Source of the DNA: Mycobacteroides chelonae
GTDB lineage: Bacteria; Actinomycetota; Actinomycetes; Mycobacteriales; Mycobacteriaceae
NCBI RefSeq assembly: GCF_016767715.1
Contig: NZ_CP050145.1
Coordinates: 4,464,001-4,528,000, forward strand
Direction: 5' to 3'
Length of the DNA stretch: 64,000 bases
The translations under genes were made by a program, and so were the position numbers. Shown here piece by piece: positions 52,838 to 62,524 of the stretch. The notes under the pieces are model-generated. The model saw only the letters and a program-made list of their open reading frames with translations. It searched no databases and was not told the DNA's origin. Every line of letters starts with the position of its first letter. The stretch's first letter is position 1.

Positions 52838-53758
52838 TCAGGCGACGGGTTCGTAGGTGAGTTCCTGCGACCAGGTGGGCTTGTTCTCCACCAACCGCAT
52901 GGGAATTCTGCCCGTCAATTTCACGAGCAAGTCAGCGGTGATGTGGTACTTGGACTTGCGATTGATCACCTTCATCGCATGCCAGGAGATGATGCGGTAG
53001 TTCGGCAGCCGCCGGACATTCTCGTTACGCTCGCCCACGCTCTTGTACCGTTTCATCGCCCCATAGAGACGTTCCTCGTCGACACCCATCGCCACGATGT
53101 TGTCGCGCATCTTGTTGAGCAGCGGCACATAGCTCAGCACGCCGATCAGCAGGCTGGGCTTGAGCCAGCCGCCGACAAACTCGATGAGCATCTTGCGCAT
53201 CTTGGCATGGCCGAGGATGTCCATGACTTCGAAATCCACTGCAAGATGCCGCGATTCGTCGGAGTTGATCCGCTTGAAGGCCTCCTGCGCGATCGGATCC
53301 TTGACCTCGTCGGTGATGAACTTGATCAGTGCACCATCCAGAGCGACCTCCAGCATGGGGATGACCGTCCCCAGGAACGACAGCGACATCCCGTCGGAGT
53401 ACTTGTCGAGCCAGTTGATCACCAACTGCACATTGATACTCGGGGAAGGGATTTCGTCGTTCTCGAGCATGCCCCACCGGCGCATCAGCGCGAGCTCGGC
53501 GTTGGCGTGCTTCTGCTCTTCGGCATGAAAGTGCTCGTAAATGCTCTTGAGAGTGGGGTTCGGCGCCTTCTTGGCCAGCGCCGCGAATCCGCGTGCGCCG
53601 ACGTTCTCGATCCACATCAGATCCGCGATGAACGGCTTGAGCTTGGCATGTAGCTCTGGCTCGATCAGCTCGGCACCGGGCGCCTCCCAGTCGATGTCGG
53701 CCAGGGACCATTGCTTGTCTTTGATCATCTGCAGCATGTTGTCGAGATCCATTGACAT
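52838..53758 (-). CDS. Ferritin-like di-iron protein (AurF/metal-dependent oxygenase-like)
   Basis: The 306-residue protein is helical with two carboxylate-histidine motifs, EHFHAEEQKHA and NSDESRHLAVDFE, the usual di-iron ligand set. It resembles ferritin-like N-oxygenase or hydroxylase families rather than DesA. It has no signal peptide. The gene lies between the SDR and the monooxygenase on one strand, and a ferredoxin-NAD reductase is divergently encoded. It is therefore a plausible oxygenase fed by that reductase. ATG 53758 with AAAGGAAA just upstream. Confidence 0.85.
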   Translation of the reverse strand: MSMDLDNMLQMIKDKQWSLADIDWEAPGAELIEPELHAKLKPFIADLMWIENVGARGFAALAKKAPNPTLKSIYEHFHAEEQKHANAELALMRRWGMLENDEIPSPSINVQLVINWLDKYSDGMSLSFLGTVIPMLEVALDGALIKFITDEVKDPIAQEAFKRINSDESRHLAVDFEVMDILGHAKMRKMLIEFVGGWLKPSLLIGVLSYVPLLNKMRDNIVAMGVDEERLYGAMKRYKSVGERNENVRRLPNYRIISWHAMKVINRKSKYHITADLLVKLTGRIPMRLVENKPTWSQELTYEPVA

Positions 53759-53793
53759 GGAACGTTTTTCCTTTCAGTCAGGTGATACGAAGT

Positions 53794-54648
53794 TCAGTGA
53801 GTGGGAAGAAGGCGGCCAAGCAAGCCCGCAACGCGCGCGTGTAGCACGGGGAAGTGCCGTTTGAAGTGCCAGATGACCTTCGCGTCGAACTGCGGGACCA
53901 CATACAGGCGGCCCTGGTCATGTGCGTCGAGGGTGCTCACGGCGACCCTCTCCGGGGAAAAACCGGTGAGCTCGATGAGCCGGTCGACCAAGCCCGAGGT
54001 GCCGATCTCCACCCCGGTGAGGCGAGCGTCCTTGAAGATGTTCGTTTTGACGACGGTGGGGCACAGCACGGTCACGTTGATATCGGTGCCGCTCAGCTCG
54101 GCAGCGAGGGTTTCCGACAGAGACATGACCCCGGCCTTGGACACGTTGTACGAGGCCATCGAGGGACCTGCCGCGAACCCCGCGGCGGAGGCGACGTTGA
54201 TGATTCCGCCGCGGCCGGCCGCACGGAGCAATGGCGTGAACAGTTCGCAGCCGTAGATGACGCCCCACAGGTTGATACCCAGCGCCCACTTCCAGTCGTC
54301 CATGCCGATCTCGCCGACTGGCTTACCGCCGATTCCGACGCCCGCATTGTTGATCACCAGCGTGGGCGGCCCCGCGAACACCTCCTGCGCCTCGAAGACC
54401 AGCTTCTCCACCTCATCTCGCGATGAGACATCGCAGGTCACCGCATGTGCGCAGCCCGCAGACAGCCGGTCTATCTCAGCCACGGTCTCCGCGACCCGTT
54501 CGGCGTTGATGTCCGCGCAGATCACGTGACCGCCACGGCGGGCCAGTTCAAGAGCGAAAGCACGCCCGATACCACTGCCCGCGCCGGTGACCACTGCTTT
54601 TGAGTTCACAGAGATCGGCGGGCGTCTGAAGACGTCAAGGAGCCCCAT
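53794..54648 (-). CDS. Short-chain dehydrogenase/reductase (SadH-like)
   Basis: The 284-residue SDR has cofactor motif TGAGSGIGRA, NNAGVGIGG, and catalytic S/Y/K in NVASAAGFAAGPSMASYNVSK. It ends with a 40-residue extension typical of membrane-associated mycobacterial SDRs. ATG 54648 is chosen over ATG 54678 because the latter overlaps the operator dyad and a -10-like box for this strand. It is the first gene of the four-gene minus operon. Its substrate may be an alcohol that yields a ketone for the monooxygenase. Confidence 0.88.
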   Translation of the reverse strand: MGLLDVFRRPPISVNSKAVVTGAGSGIGRAFALELARRGGHVICADINAERVAETVAEIDRLSAGCAHAVTCDVSSRDEVEKLVFEAQEVFAGPPTLVINNAGVGIGGKPVGEIGMDDWKWALGINLWGVIYGCELFTPLLRAAGRGGIINVASAAGFAAGPSMASYNVSKAGVMSLSETLAAELSGTDINVTVLCPTVVKTNIFKDARLTGVEIGTSGLVDRLIELTGFSPERVAVSTLDAHDQGRLYVVPQFDAKVIWHFKRHFPVLHARVAGLLGRLLPTH

Positions 54649-54669
54649 GAGGAAATAGAACAACAGCAA

Positions 54670-54693
54670 CTGTGCCATTTGTCAATGGCACAG
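54670..54693. promoter_or_regulatory. 24-bp perfect dyad and mirrored promoter elements of the MerR divergon
   Basis: CTGTGCCATT (54670-54679) and AATGGCACAG (54684-54693) are perfect inverted arms with a TGTC spacer. Both strands carry TTGTCA and a GACAA-type hexamer with 17-bp spacing: + strand TTGTCA at 54679-54684 and GACAAT at 54702-54707; - strand TTGTCA at 54706-54701 and GACAAA at 54683-54678. The dyad thus lies across both promoter regions. Confidence 0.75.
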
Positions 54694-54737
54694 TGCATGA
54701 TGACAATGAGGCGTACACCACTCCGGAAGGAACTCGC

Positions 54738-55793
54738 ATGACGACGCACGCGTCCACCGCCCCCAGCGCATACGCACTGGAGGTGCTCGAAGTCATCGCC
54801 GAAACTCCCGATGCGGTCTCCATCGTGTTCGCCGCGCCGCACGACGCCCGGGCAGACTTCGCCTACAAATCCGGACAGTTCCTCACGCTGCGCGTACCGG
54901 CCGGCACGGACTCCGTATCTCGGTGCTACTCGCTCTCGAGCGCACCCGGCCTCGACGAACATCTGAAGGTCACCGTCAAACGCACATCCGGCGGCCATGC
55001 CTCGAACTGGCTGTGCGATAACGCTCGCGCCGGAATGACGCTCGAATCACTGCGCCCTGCAGGGGCATTCACCATGCGTGACACCGTGGCAGTTCCGGTG
55101 TTCGTGGCCGCGGGCAGCGGCATCACGCCGATCATGTCCATGATCCGGACGGTGCTCTCCCACTCCGTACAGAATGCAGTCCTTGTCTACGCCAACCGAG
55201 ACCGCGAATCGGTGATCTTCGAGGCCGAGCTGGCGGCACTGCAGTCGAAATACGGGAGCCGCCTGGCGATCGTGCACTGGATCGAGGCGGAGGCCGGTCT
55301 GCCGACCCCGGACGGCCTGCGCGCGCTGCTGCCCACCCCAGTCCCCGGCACTGCCGCATATCTCTGTGGCCCAGCCCCTTTCATGGATGTAGCGGCGGCC
55401 GCACTAGGCGATACCGGACTGGCCCGAGAGAACATCCATCGTGAGGTCTTCGTGTCGCTGAGCACCGATGCCTTCGCCGCGGCACCAGTTGTCGCGACCG
55501 CACCGACCGATCCCGATGCGGTGAGCGCCACCGTCGAGATCGAGGGCGACACCCACCAGATCAGCTGGCCGAAAACACAGATCCTTCTGGATGTGCTCCT
55601 CGGCCTCGGCATCGATGCGCCCTACGTCTGCCGCGAGGGGAACTGCGGTGGTTGCTCCTACACCCTTCGCGAGGGTGAAGTGACAATGCAGGTCAACGAC
55701 ATCCTCGACGACCACGAGATCCGCCACGGCGTGCGGCTGGCGTGCCAGTCACTGCCGCAGTCGGACACATTGACCATCGTCTTCGACCGCTAG
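54738..55793 (+). CDS. Ferredoxin-NAD(P) reductase with C-terminal [2Fe-2S] domain (KshB/HmpX-like)
   Basis: The 351-residue flavoprotein passes electrons from NAD(P)H via FAD to a plant-type ferredoxin domain and on to an oxygenase. FAD-binding RCYSLSSAPG and NAD-binding FVAAGSGITPIMSMIRT are present. The C-terminal ferredoxin has C298, C303 and C306 in CREGNCGGC and a fourth ligand C336 in RLACQS. ATG 54738 follows GGAAGGA by 7 nt. It is divergent from the SDR, di-iron and monooxygenase operon and is its likely electron supplier. Confidence 0.93.
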   Translation: MTTHASTAPSAYALEVLEVIAETPDAVSIVFAAPHDARADFAYKSGQFLTLRVPAGTDSVSRCYSLSSAPGLDEHLKVTVKRTSGGHASNWLCDNARAGMTLESLRPAGAFTMRDTVAVPVFVAAGSGITPIMSMIRTVLSHSVQNAVLVYANRDRESVIFEAELAALQSKYGSRLAIVHWIEAEAGLPTPDGLRALLPTPVPGTAAYLCGPAPFMDVAAAALGDTGLARENIHREVFVSLSTDAFAAAPVVATAPTDPDAVSATVEIEGDTHQISWPKTQILLDVLLGLGIDAPYVCREGNCGGCSYTLREGEVTMQVNDILDDHEIRHGVRLACQSLPQSDTLTIVFDR

Positions 55794-55810
55794 CAGAAGC
55801 TTTGGTGCCG

Positions 55811-57694
55811 CTACCAGCGGTGACCGCGCCCCTGCTCCCGGTACCAGTCGACCAGATGGGGATTGTCGATCGAACGCGGATCCAATGACACGTCAACGCG
55901 TCCGGCGAGCACACCACAGATGGGGACCTCGAGCTTCTTGCCGGTTCGGGTGTGCGGGATTCCCGGCGCCTCGATCACCTCGTCGGGGACATGCCGCGGC
56001 GACAGCCGGGCCCGGATCTCCCGCGCGATCCGGGCACCCAGGTCGCCATCGAAGGTGTGCCCCGGCGCCATCGTGACGAACAGCGGCATCCAATACGCGC
56101 CACCGGGCCCGTCGACACCGAGGACGAATGCCTCCGCGATCTCGTCCATGGACTCCACGACCTCGTAGATGTCCGCCGAGCCCATCCGGATTCCGTTGCG
56201 GTTCAGGGTGGCGTCACTGCGTCCATGGATGACCAGCGATCCGTGCTCGGTGACGGTGACCCAGTCACCATGGCGCCAGACCCCGGGGTGTGGGCCATCG
56301 GCCCATTCATGCTCGAAATAGGCAGCCCGATAACGTGATCCATCGGGGTCATCCCAGAATCGGATCGGCATGCAGGGCATGGGTTGCAGGATCACCATTT
56401 CGCCCACCTCACCGACGAGGGATCGGCAATCGGGTGACCAACTGTGCAGGTCCACCCCCAGGTAGCGGGCGGGCAACTCGCCGGGATGCGCGGGCACTCC
56501 CGGTGTACCGCCGGCGAAGGCGGTGCACACGTCGGTACCTCCCGACAGGGACGACACCGTGACCCCGACATGCGCACCCACCCAATCGAACAGGTCCGGC
56601 GAGAGCGGAGATCCGCTGCTTCCCAATGTCTTCAGTGCACTCAGGTCATGGATGGCCGACGGCTCCAGTTTCGCCTTCTTGGTTGCCTGCAGGTGTCCGG
56701 GGCTGGTGCCGAAGTAACTCACCGCTTCGGAACCCAGCAGCTCCCACAGCCGATCCGCGTTGGGATACAGCGGATGCCCGCTGTAGCAGACCACGGTGGC
56801 GCCGACCAGCAGCCCACTACACCGGAAGTTCCACATCATCCACGACAACGCCGTCTGCCAGAAGAACACGTCGCCCGGGCCTAGATCGCAGTGCAGCCCC
56901 GCCCCTTTGAGATGCTCCAGCAGCATGCCTCCGTGGCCGTGCACAATCCCCTTGGGCTTGCCGGTGGTACCCGAGCTGAACAGGACCCAGATCGGTTGAT
57001 CGAATGGCACCATCTCGACTACGGGCTCTTCACTGCCCGTGGGCAATTCGACTATCAGCACCGGAGTACCGGGCAGCAGGCGATGCAGTTCGGCGGTGTC
57101 GGCTGCCTTATCCACCCACCGACCGTTGTACTGGTATCCGGGGCCGGAGATGAGAACCTTGGGATTGAGCTGACCCAGCCGCGCCGCCGCCCCCTCGGGG
57201 GCGTAGTCCTGGCCGCATCCCGCCCACACCGCCCCTACCGCCGCGGTGGCCAGGAAGGCGACCATGGCATCGGGCACATCCGGCAGATACGCGGCCACAC
57301 AATCACCGCGGCCGACCCCCAGCCGACGCAGCTCCGCGGCCACCGCACCGATCCTGCCGGGCAGTTCACCCCAGCTGATCGCGATGCGCCCGCCCGCTTC
57401 ATCCACACCCACGATGGCGTCCCCGTCGAGATGTGCGTGGCGCAGCATCGGGCTCACGTAGTTGAGCTCGGTGCCCGGAAACCATTGCGCGCACGGCATC
57501 ACCGAATCGGACAGCACGCCGTCATCGCCGTCACGCAGCCCGCGTCCCGGAACATCGAAGAACTCCCACAATGCGCGCCAGAACTGCGGTACGGAATCAA
57601 CGGACCAGCGCCACACATCGGCATAGTCCTTCAGTGACAGCCCATACCGTTGCGATACGTGCTCGACGAACCGCTCGTACGCGTTACTCCCCAT
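55811..57694 (-). CDS. aacS: Acetoacetyl-CoA synthetase
   Basis: The 627-residue enzyme activates acetoacetate to acetoacetyl-CoA with ATP. It has [20 protein letters not shown], then [20 protein letters not shown] and GGTDVCTAF, plus terminal [14 protein letters not shown] and [10 protein letters not shown] with the catalytic lysine, all in the AacS arrangement. The length fits. ATG 57694 lies 11 bp inside the end of the upstream acyl-CoA synthetase gene, so the two are coupled. It would return the acetoacetate made by a 3-hydroxy-acyl-CoA lyase to central metabolism. Confidence 0.93.
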   Translation of the reverse strand: MGSNAYERFVEHVSQRYGLSLKDYADVWRWSVDSVPQFWRALWEFFDVPGRGLRDGDDGVLSDSVMPCAQWFPGTELNYVSPMLRHAHLDGDAIVGVDEAGGRIAISWGELPGRIGAVAAELRRLGVGRGDCVAAYLPDVPDAMVAFLATAAVGAVWAGCGQDYAPEGAAARLGQLNPKVLISGPGYQYNGRWVDKAADTAELHRLLPGTPVLIVELPTGSEEPVVEMVPFDQPIWVLFSSGTTGKPKGIVHGHGGMLLEHLKGAGLHCDLGPGDVFFWQTALSWMMWNFRCSGLLVGATVVCYSGHPLYPNADRLWELLGSEAVSYFGTSPGHLQATKKAKLEPSAIHDLSALKTLGSSGSPLSPDLFDWVGAHVGVTVSSLSGGTDVCTAFAGGTPGVPAHPGELPARYLGVDLHSWSPDCRSLVGEVGEMVILQPMPCMPIRFWDDPDGSRYRAAYFEHEWADGPHPGVWRHGDWVTVTEHGSLVIHGRSDATLNRNGIRMGSADIYEVVESMDEIAEAFVLGVDGPGGAYWMPLFVTMAPGHTFDGDLGARIAREIRARLSPRHVPDEVIEAPGIPHTRTGKKLEVPICGVLAGRVDVSLDPRSIDNPHLVDWYREQGRGHRW

Positions 57695-59324
57695 GCGACC
57701 GGCCCGGCTCGCGTAACCCCAGAAGTTCGATCGCCTGCGCCCGTATTTCGATCTTGCGTACCTTCCCGGTGACGGTCATCGGGAAGCTCTCGACCACCTG
57801 CACGTAGCGCGGAATCTTGTAGTGGGCAAGGCGCCCCGCGGCGAAGGCACGCACGGCGGCGACGTCCAAACTCGCACGGTCTGTCCTCATCCGAACCCAC
57901 GCGCACAATTCTTCGCCGTACTTCTCGTCCGGCACCCCAACAACCTGAACATCCTCGATGTCGGGATGGGTGAGCAGAAACTCCTCGATCTCGCGCGGAT
58001 AGATGTTTTCGCCGCCACGAATCACCATGTCCTTGATTCGCCCAATGATGGTGCAGTAGCCATCCTCTCGCATCACGGCCAGGTCCCCGCTATGCATCCA
58101 TCCGTCGGAGTCGATCACCTCACGGGTGTACTCCTCGTTGTTCCAGTAACCGAGCATCACCGAATAGCCGCGCGTGCACAGCTCACCAGAGTGCCCGCGT
58201 TCCGCCGTTTCTCCGGTCCCGGGGTCGACCACCTTGATCTCAACGTGCGGGTGCGCACGCCCGACTGTCGCGGTGCGGCGATCGAGGTCGTCGTCGACGA
58301 GCGTCTGGCACGAGACAGGCGATGTCTCGGTCATTCCGTACGCGATTGCCACCTCTGCCATGTGCAGATCGTCTATGCACCGCTTCATCACTTCTACGGG
58401 GCACACCGAACCCGCCATGATTCCCGTCCGCAGGCTGGACAGGTCGCGCTGCGCGAAGTCGGGGTCTGCCAGCATGGCGATGAACATGGTGGGCACCCCA
58501 TACACCCCCACACAGCGCTCACGTTCGATCGCCTCGAGCGTGCGTGCCGCATCGAATCCCGGCGACGGGACCACGATGGTGGCGCCGTGCGTCGTGCATC
58601 CGAGATTGCCCATGACCATTCCGAAGCAGTGGTAGAAGGGCACCGGGACGCACAGCCGATCGCCGGCTTCCAGGTGAATCGACTCGGTCACAAAGTATCC
58701 GTTGTTGACCACGTTGCGGTGCGACAGTGTCGCACCCTTCGGATAACCCGTTGTCCCCGAGGTGTACTGGATGTTGATGGGATCGGTGTTGGACAGCTGT
58801 GACATCCGGGTGCGCAGTGCCTCCTCGGAGACCTGCCCTGCGACGGTAATCAGATCCGCCCAGTCGGAGGTACCGATGAACAAGACGTCCACCAGCGAGG
58901 GCACCTCCGGGCGCACCTGTTCCACCATCGTGACGTAGTCGGAGGACTTGAACGCCGTGGCACAGACCAGCGTGCGAACACCCGACTGATTGAGGGCATA
59001 GGCCAGCTCATGGGTTCGGTAGGCCGGGTTGATGTTGACCAGTATTGCGCCGATCTTTGCCGTCGCGTACTGCACCAGGACCCACTCCGGACAGTTCGGC
59101 GCCCAGATGCCCACCCGGTCCCCTGCGTCGATTCCGAGTGACATAAGGCCGCGCGCAACGCGATTGATGTCGGCGTCGAGCTCCCGGTATGTCCAACTGC
59201 GTCCGCCCGCGACCTCGACCAGCGCATCAACATCGGGATAGGTACCGGCGATGCGCTCGAAGTTCTCACCAATCGTCTCCTCGATGATCGGGGACGTCGA
59301 CGGCCCGGCCTCATAGGACTTCAT
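57684..59324 (-). CDS. Acyl-CoA synthetase (FadD35-like)
   Basis: The 546-residue adenylate-forming enzyme has [59 protein letters not shown] and a terminal [12 protein letters not shown] with lysine. In mycobacteria this close relative of FadD35 occurs beside MaoC and CitE genes. Its likely substrate is a short or branched acid, by context. ATG 59324 follows GGAAGCGAG. It lies 91 bp after the citE-like gene on the same strand. Confidence 0.87.
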   Translation of the reverse strand: MKSYEAGPSTSPIIEETIGENFERIAGTYPDVDALVEVAGGRSWTYRELDADINRVARGLMSLGIDAGDRVGIWAPNCPEWVLVQYATAKIGAILVNINPAYRTHELAYALNQSGVRTLVCATAFKSSDYVTMVEQVRPEVPSLVDVLFIGTSDWADLITVAGQVSEEALRTRMSQLSNTDPINIQYTSGTTGYPKGATLSHRNVVNNGYFVTESIHLEAGDRLCVPVPFYHCFGMVMGNLGCTTHGATIVVPSPGFDAARTLEAIERERCVGVYGVPTMFIAMLADPDFAQRDLSSLRTGIMAGSVCPVEVMKRCIDDLHMAEVAIAYGMTETSPVSCQTLVDDDLDRRTATVGRAHPHVEIKVVDPGTGETAERGHSGELCTRGYSVMLGYWNNEEYTREVIDSDGWMHSGDLAVMREDGYCTIIGRIKDMVIRGGENIYPREIEEFLLTHPDIEDVQVVGVPDEKYGEELCAWVRMRTDRASLDVAAVRAFAAGRLAHYKIPRYVQVVESFPMTVTGKVRKIEIRAQAIELLGLREPGRSHGE

Positions 59325-59415
59325 CGTCTCGCTTCCACCACATAGACCGACCACGACTCTAACGACTCATCCCAGCCCGCACCTGGTGTTTCGGTGCGTT
59401 GCCGCCGGATGCTTC

Positions 59416-60243
59416 TCACCCGGGCCTCCCGCCAGTCACCATGTTCAGCTGGATGATTCGCTCCGCGCGCCGAAGCACGGGCGCATCAACCATGGCGCCC
59501 TCGAACTGGAAGACACCGCGTTCCCGGCCCGCCAGCTCAAGCACACCGTGCGCCCAGCGCACCCGTTCGGCGGCCGGCCGGTAGGCCGCGCGAATGACGT
59601 TTACCTGCGTGGGATGGATCGCCACCTTGGCGTCGAATCCGACGGCCACCGCGTCATCCGCTTCCGCACGCAGACCATCGAGCCCCGTGATATCGAGGTA
59701 CACCGAATCCACGGCTATCCGGCCAAATGCCTTTGCCGCCAAGAGGGTTTGCGAACGCACATGCCGCGCTACATCGCGGTAGCTGCCGTCTGGCCAGCGG
59801 TTGTTGGTACCCCACGTCGCGGCAAAGAGATCCTCGGCACCCCACATCGCCGCGACAACGTTCCCGGGCCGCACCAACTCCGCGACGTTGAGAGCTCCCA
59901 ACGGAGTCTCGACGAGGACCACCACGCACCACGGTGCCAGTGCCGCGACGTGATCCGCGTGTTCGCTCTTGGCCAGCATTACGGTCCTGTACTCGGTCCG
60001 CGCGAGTGCCTCGACATCCAGCCGGTGTTCAGCGGTGTTGGCCGGGTTGAGGCGCACCACGGTGCGATCGGGATCCAGCGGGGTATTGATCAGGGCGTCG
60101 CGGGCAGCAGGGCGATCGGCAGCCGCAACCCCGTCCTCAAGATCGATAATCACCACATCTGCTGCTGCATCGGCTTTTTCGAAGCGTTCGGGGCGATCGG
60201 CCGGACAGAACAGCCAGCCCGGACCGGCATCAAGAAGTGTCAC
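59416..60243 (-). CDS. citE: CitE-like (HpcH/HpaI) CoA-ester lyase
   Basis: The 275-residue protein is a beta-methylmalyl/citramalyl-CoA lyase-type enzyme. Landmarks are WLFCPADRPERFEKA, IDLEDGVA with metal-binding Glu/Asp, RLNPANT, and IHPTQVNVIRAAY. M. tuberculosis CitE2 (Rv2498c) is reported to cleave 3-hydroxy-3-methylglutaryl-CoA-type and citramalyl-CoA substrates for leucine and itaconate dissimilation (from memory). The ATG overlaps the MaoC stop as ATGA, so the two are tightly coupled. Confidence 0.9.
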   Translation of the reverse strand: MTLLDAGPGWLFCPADRPERFEKADAAADVVIIDLEDGVAAADRPAARDALINTPLDPDRTVVRLNPANTAEHRLDVEALARTEYRTVMLAKSEHADHVAALAPWCVVVLVETPLGALNVAELVRPGNVVAAMWGAEDLFAATWGTNNRWPDGSYRDVARHVRSQTLLAAKAFGRIAVDSVYLDITGLDGLRAEADDAVAVGFDAKVAIHPTQVNVIRAAYRPAAERVRWAHGVLELAGRERGVFQFEGAMVDAPVLRRAERIIQLNMVTGGRPG

Positions 60244-60731
60244 TGCTGCTGCCCTCCGGGCCGTTTACGCACCATGGTCTTTCGCGAGGCCGTTGCCACC
60301 ACGTCGCCGTGCTGATTCCTGCCGGTATGCGCGAAGGTGACGATGCCCTCACCCGGGCGGCTCCTGGATTCACGCTTACCGATCACCTCTGACTCCGCAT
60401 ACAGCGTGTCACCGTGGAACAGCGGCTTGGGGAAAGCGATATCGGAGAATCCCAGATTCCCGACGATGGTGCCCTGGGTCAGTTGTGCGACCGACAACCC
60501 GACCAACGTCGACAGAGTGAACATCGAATTCACCAGCCGCTGATTGAACGGCGGTAGCGCCTCCGAGAACGCCGCGTCGAGATGCAATGCCTGGGTGTTC
60601 ATGGTCAACGTGGTGAACAAGACGTTGTCGGCCTCCGTGATCGTCCGCCCCGGCCGGTGCACGTACAGCACATTGGGCTCGAATTCCTCGAACCACAGAC
60701 CGCGCTGCTCGACGATCTGTTTGTCGCTCAC
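60240..60731 (-). CDS. MaoC-like enoyl-CoA hydratase/dehydratase
   Basis: The 163-residue hot-dog-fold hydratase has GRTITEADNVLFTTLTMN and GDTLYAESEVIGKRESRSRP, as in Rv2499c and itaconyl- or mesaconyl-CoA hydratases. It hydrates a 2-enoyl-CoA. GTG 60731 is chosen because GGAGG precedes it by 5 nt (cttGGAGGtggtt); a longer frame would add 46 improbable residues. It is the first gene of the operon MaoC, CitE, acyl-CoA synthetase, AacS. An IclR gene is divergent. Confidence 0.88.
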   Translation of the reverse strand: MSDKQIVEQRGLWFEEFEPNVLYVHRPGRTITEADNVLFTTLTMNTQALHLDAAFSEALPPFNQRLVNSMFTLSTLVGLSVAQLTQGTIVGNLGFSDIAFPKPLFHGDTLYAESEVIGKRESRSRPGEGIVTFAHTGRNQHGDVVATASRKTMVRKRPGGQQQ

Positions 60732-60863
60732 AACCACCTCCAAGCCCAACCAGGGCGTCCACTTGCTGGCGCACCGGCGCACCGACACCTTGGATGAAAA
60801 CCCAGTTGCACGGCAAGGATGGTGCAGAAAGCTCTCACCGGATGAACACACTCGGGCTTGAAC

Positions 60864-60878
60864 GTCCATTCAGTGGAC
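60864..60878. promoter_or_regulatory. GTCCA-N5-TGGAC palindrome between MaoC and IclR genes
   Basis: Perfect 5-bp arms (60864-60868, 60874-60878) lie 16 bp upstream of the IclR GTG and 133 bp upstream of MaoC. It is a candidate IclR operator on position alone. Confidence 0.5.
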
Positions 60879-60893
60879 ACGTATCGTGAGCGG

Positions 60894-61652
60894 GTGACCG
60901 AGGCACCCAGCGTGGTACGCCGCACCGCGGCCCTGCTGCGTGCCGTGTCAGCAGACACCGGAACGGGCGTCAGCACCACAGAACTCGCTCGCCGCACCGA
61001 CATCCCGCGGGCCACCGCGCACCGGCTGCTGGAATCGCTCGCCACCGAAGGGTTCGTGGAGCGCGATGCCCGCTCTGGCCAATGGTTCCTAGGTCCGGAG
61101 ATCTACGTGCTCGGCGCTACCTCGGCTCCCCGTTACAACATCACGGAGAAGGCGGCCGCCGACGTGGCGGCGCTGGCACGGGAAACCGGCGAGAGTGCGT
61201 TCTTCTCACTGCGCCGCGGAGATCACACCGTCGTATTGCTCAGCGAGGATGGCGATTTCCCAATCCGATCGCACGTGCTGTACGAGGGCGCCCGTTTTCC
61301 GCTCGGAATCGTCTCGTCCGGAATGGCCGTCCTGGCTTACCTTCCAGACGACGCGATCCATGCCTACTTGACCAGGGCCGACCTGGAGTCCGAGTGGGGC
61401 AACGGTTTTCGCACCGACGCCGTCTGGGATCGGATCGGCGCCACCCGGCAGGCCGGCTGGTCGCTCAACCCGGGCCAGCTGGTCGAGGGATCCTGGGGCA
61501 TGGCCGCCGCCGTGTTCGATACCAACCACAACCCCATCGGTGCGCTCACCCTGACCGGCATCGAGGCACGGTTCAACACCGAACGCCAACCGGTCCTCGG
61601 ACAGCTCTTGCTGCGGCACGCGCATCGGCTCAGCCGCGCCGTGCGCCGCTAG
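60894..61652 (+). CDS. IclR-family transcriptional regulator
   Basis: The 252-residue regulator has an N-terminal winged HTH (VRRTAALLRAVS, GVSTTELARRTDIPRATAHR, LLESLATEGFVERD) and a C-terminal effector domain with PLGIVSSGMAVLAYLPD and GIEARFN. IclR proteins sense small acids or CoA esters. GTG 60894 is chosen because GAGCGGG lies just upstream and the start is downstream of the palindrome; GTG 60873 is an alternative. It is divergent from the MaoC-led operon, its likely target. It ends 4 bp into the convergent lysG gene. Confidence 0.88.
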   Translation: MTEAPSVVRRTAALLRAVSADTGTGVSTTELARRTDIPRATAHRLLESLATEGFVERDARSGQWFLGPEIYVLGATSAPRYNITEKAAADVAALARETGESAFFSLRRGDHTVVLLSEDGDFPIRSHVLYEGARFPLGIVSSGMAVLAYLPDDAIHAYLTRADLESEWGNGFRTDAVWDRIGATRQAGWSLNPGQLVEGSWGMAAAVFDTNHNPIGALTLTGIEARFNTERQPVLGQLLLRHAHRLSRAVRR

Positions 61653-62524
61653 CGTTCGCGCCGCAGAACGGAAGCCTCCTTGCGTACCGCCGAGGTGATC
61701 GCCTGCAGTGTCGAGGATTCGAATTTCCAATGTTGCCAATACAACGGCACATCGAGATACCGACCCGGCGCCAGGTCGACAAGGCCGCTGCGATCCAACT
61801 GCTCAAGCATCATTCCCCAGCCCAATCCGACCCGCAGCGCCTCGGTGTTTCCACTTGTCGTAGGCACGTAGTGTTCCGGGACCGCGACATCCCGACGAAA
61901 AAGCTTGCGTAAGAACTGATCTTGGAGTGCATCGCGCCTGTCCCACCGCATCATCGGCGCGCGCCGCACGGCCTCGATCCCCGAGTCAAGCAGACCGCCC
62001 GGGAGGTAGCGCGCTACATAACCCGGTGACGCCATCCCGAAGTACCGCATCGAGCCAAGCGGTTCGGAGCGGCATCCGGCGATGGGCTTCGGCTCCGTTG
62101 TCACCGCTGCCATCACAACGCCTGCGCGCAACAACTCCGCGGAATGATCCTGATCCTCAACGCGGATGTCGATAAGCACGCCGTCGGGAATCTGCGCCAA
62201 TACCGACCCCATCCAGGTTTCGAATGAGTCGGCATTCACCGCGATCGCGACCCGGATCGGAGATCCATCGACACCCATCTCGCGCAGTGCCTCACGCTCC
62301 AGTGTGCCAACCTGGGCCGCCAGCCGCATCAACGAGACACCCGCATCGGTTGCCACACAGGGCTTCTCGCGGCGAACCAGCACCTGACCCACCGACTGTT
62401 CCAACGCCTTGACACGTTGACTCACCGCCGAAGGAGTGATGACGAGCCGCCGGGCGGCGGCATCGAAGCTGCCCTCCTCGATGACGGCGGCGAAGGCAAC
62501 CAGCTGCTGGGAGTCCAGACTCAC
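61649..62524 (-). CDS. lysG: LysR-family regulator LysG (ArgP-like)
   Basis: The 291-residue regulator has the LysR HTH (LDSQQLVAFAAVIEEGSFDA, AARRLVITPSAVSQRVKALE) and the ArgP/LysG effector domain. It activates the divergent basic amino-acid exporter in response to lysine or arginine, as for Rv1985c and Rv1986. GTG 62524 begins the HTH. The shared control region between lysG and lysE carries repeated CATTAG/CTAATG elements. Confidence 0.92.
   Translation of the reverse strand: MSLDSQQLVAFAAVIEEGSFDAAARRLVITPSAVSQRVKALEQSVGQVLVRREKPCVATDAGVSLMRLAAQVGTLEREALREMGVDGSPIRVAIAVNADSFETWMGSVLAQIPDGVLIDIRVEDQDHSAELLRAGVVMAAVTTEPKPIAGCRSEPLGSMRYFGMASPGYVARYLPGGLLDSGIEAVRRAPMMRWDRRDALQDQFLRKLFRRDVAVPEHYVPTTSGNTEALRVGLGWGMMLEQLDRSGLVDLAPGRYLDVPLYWQHWKFESSTLQAITSAVRKEASVLRRER

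Noticed and set aside
51294..52856. 520-codon plus-strand frame opposite the monooxygenase
   Set aside because: The minus frame carries clear FAD, NADPH and BVMO motifs; the plus frame is low-complexity shadow.
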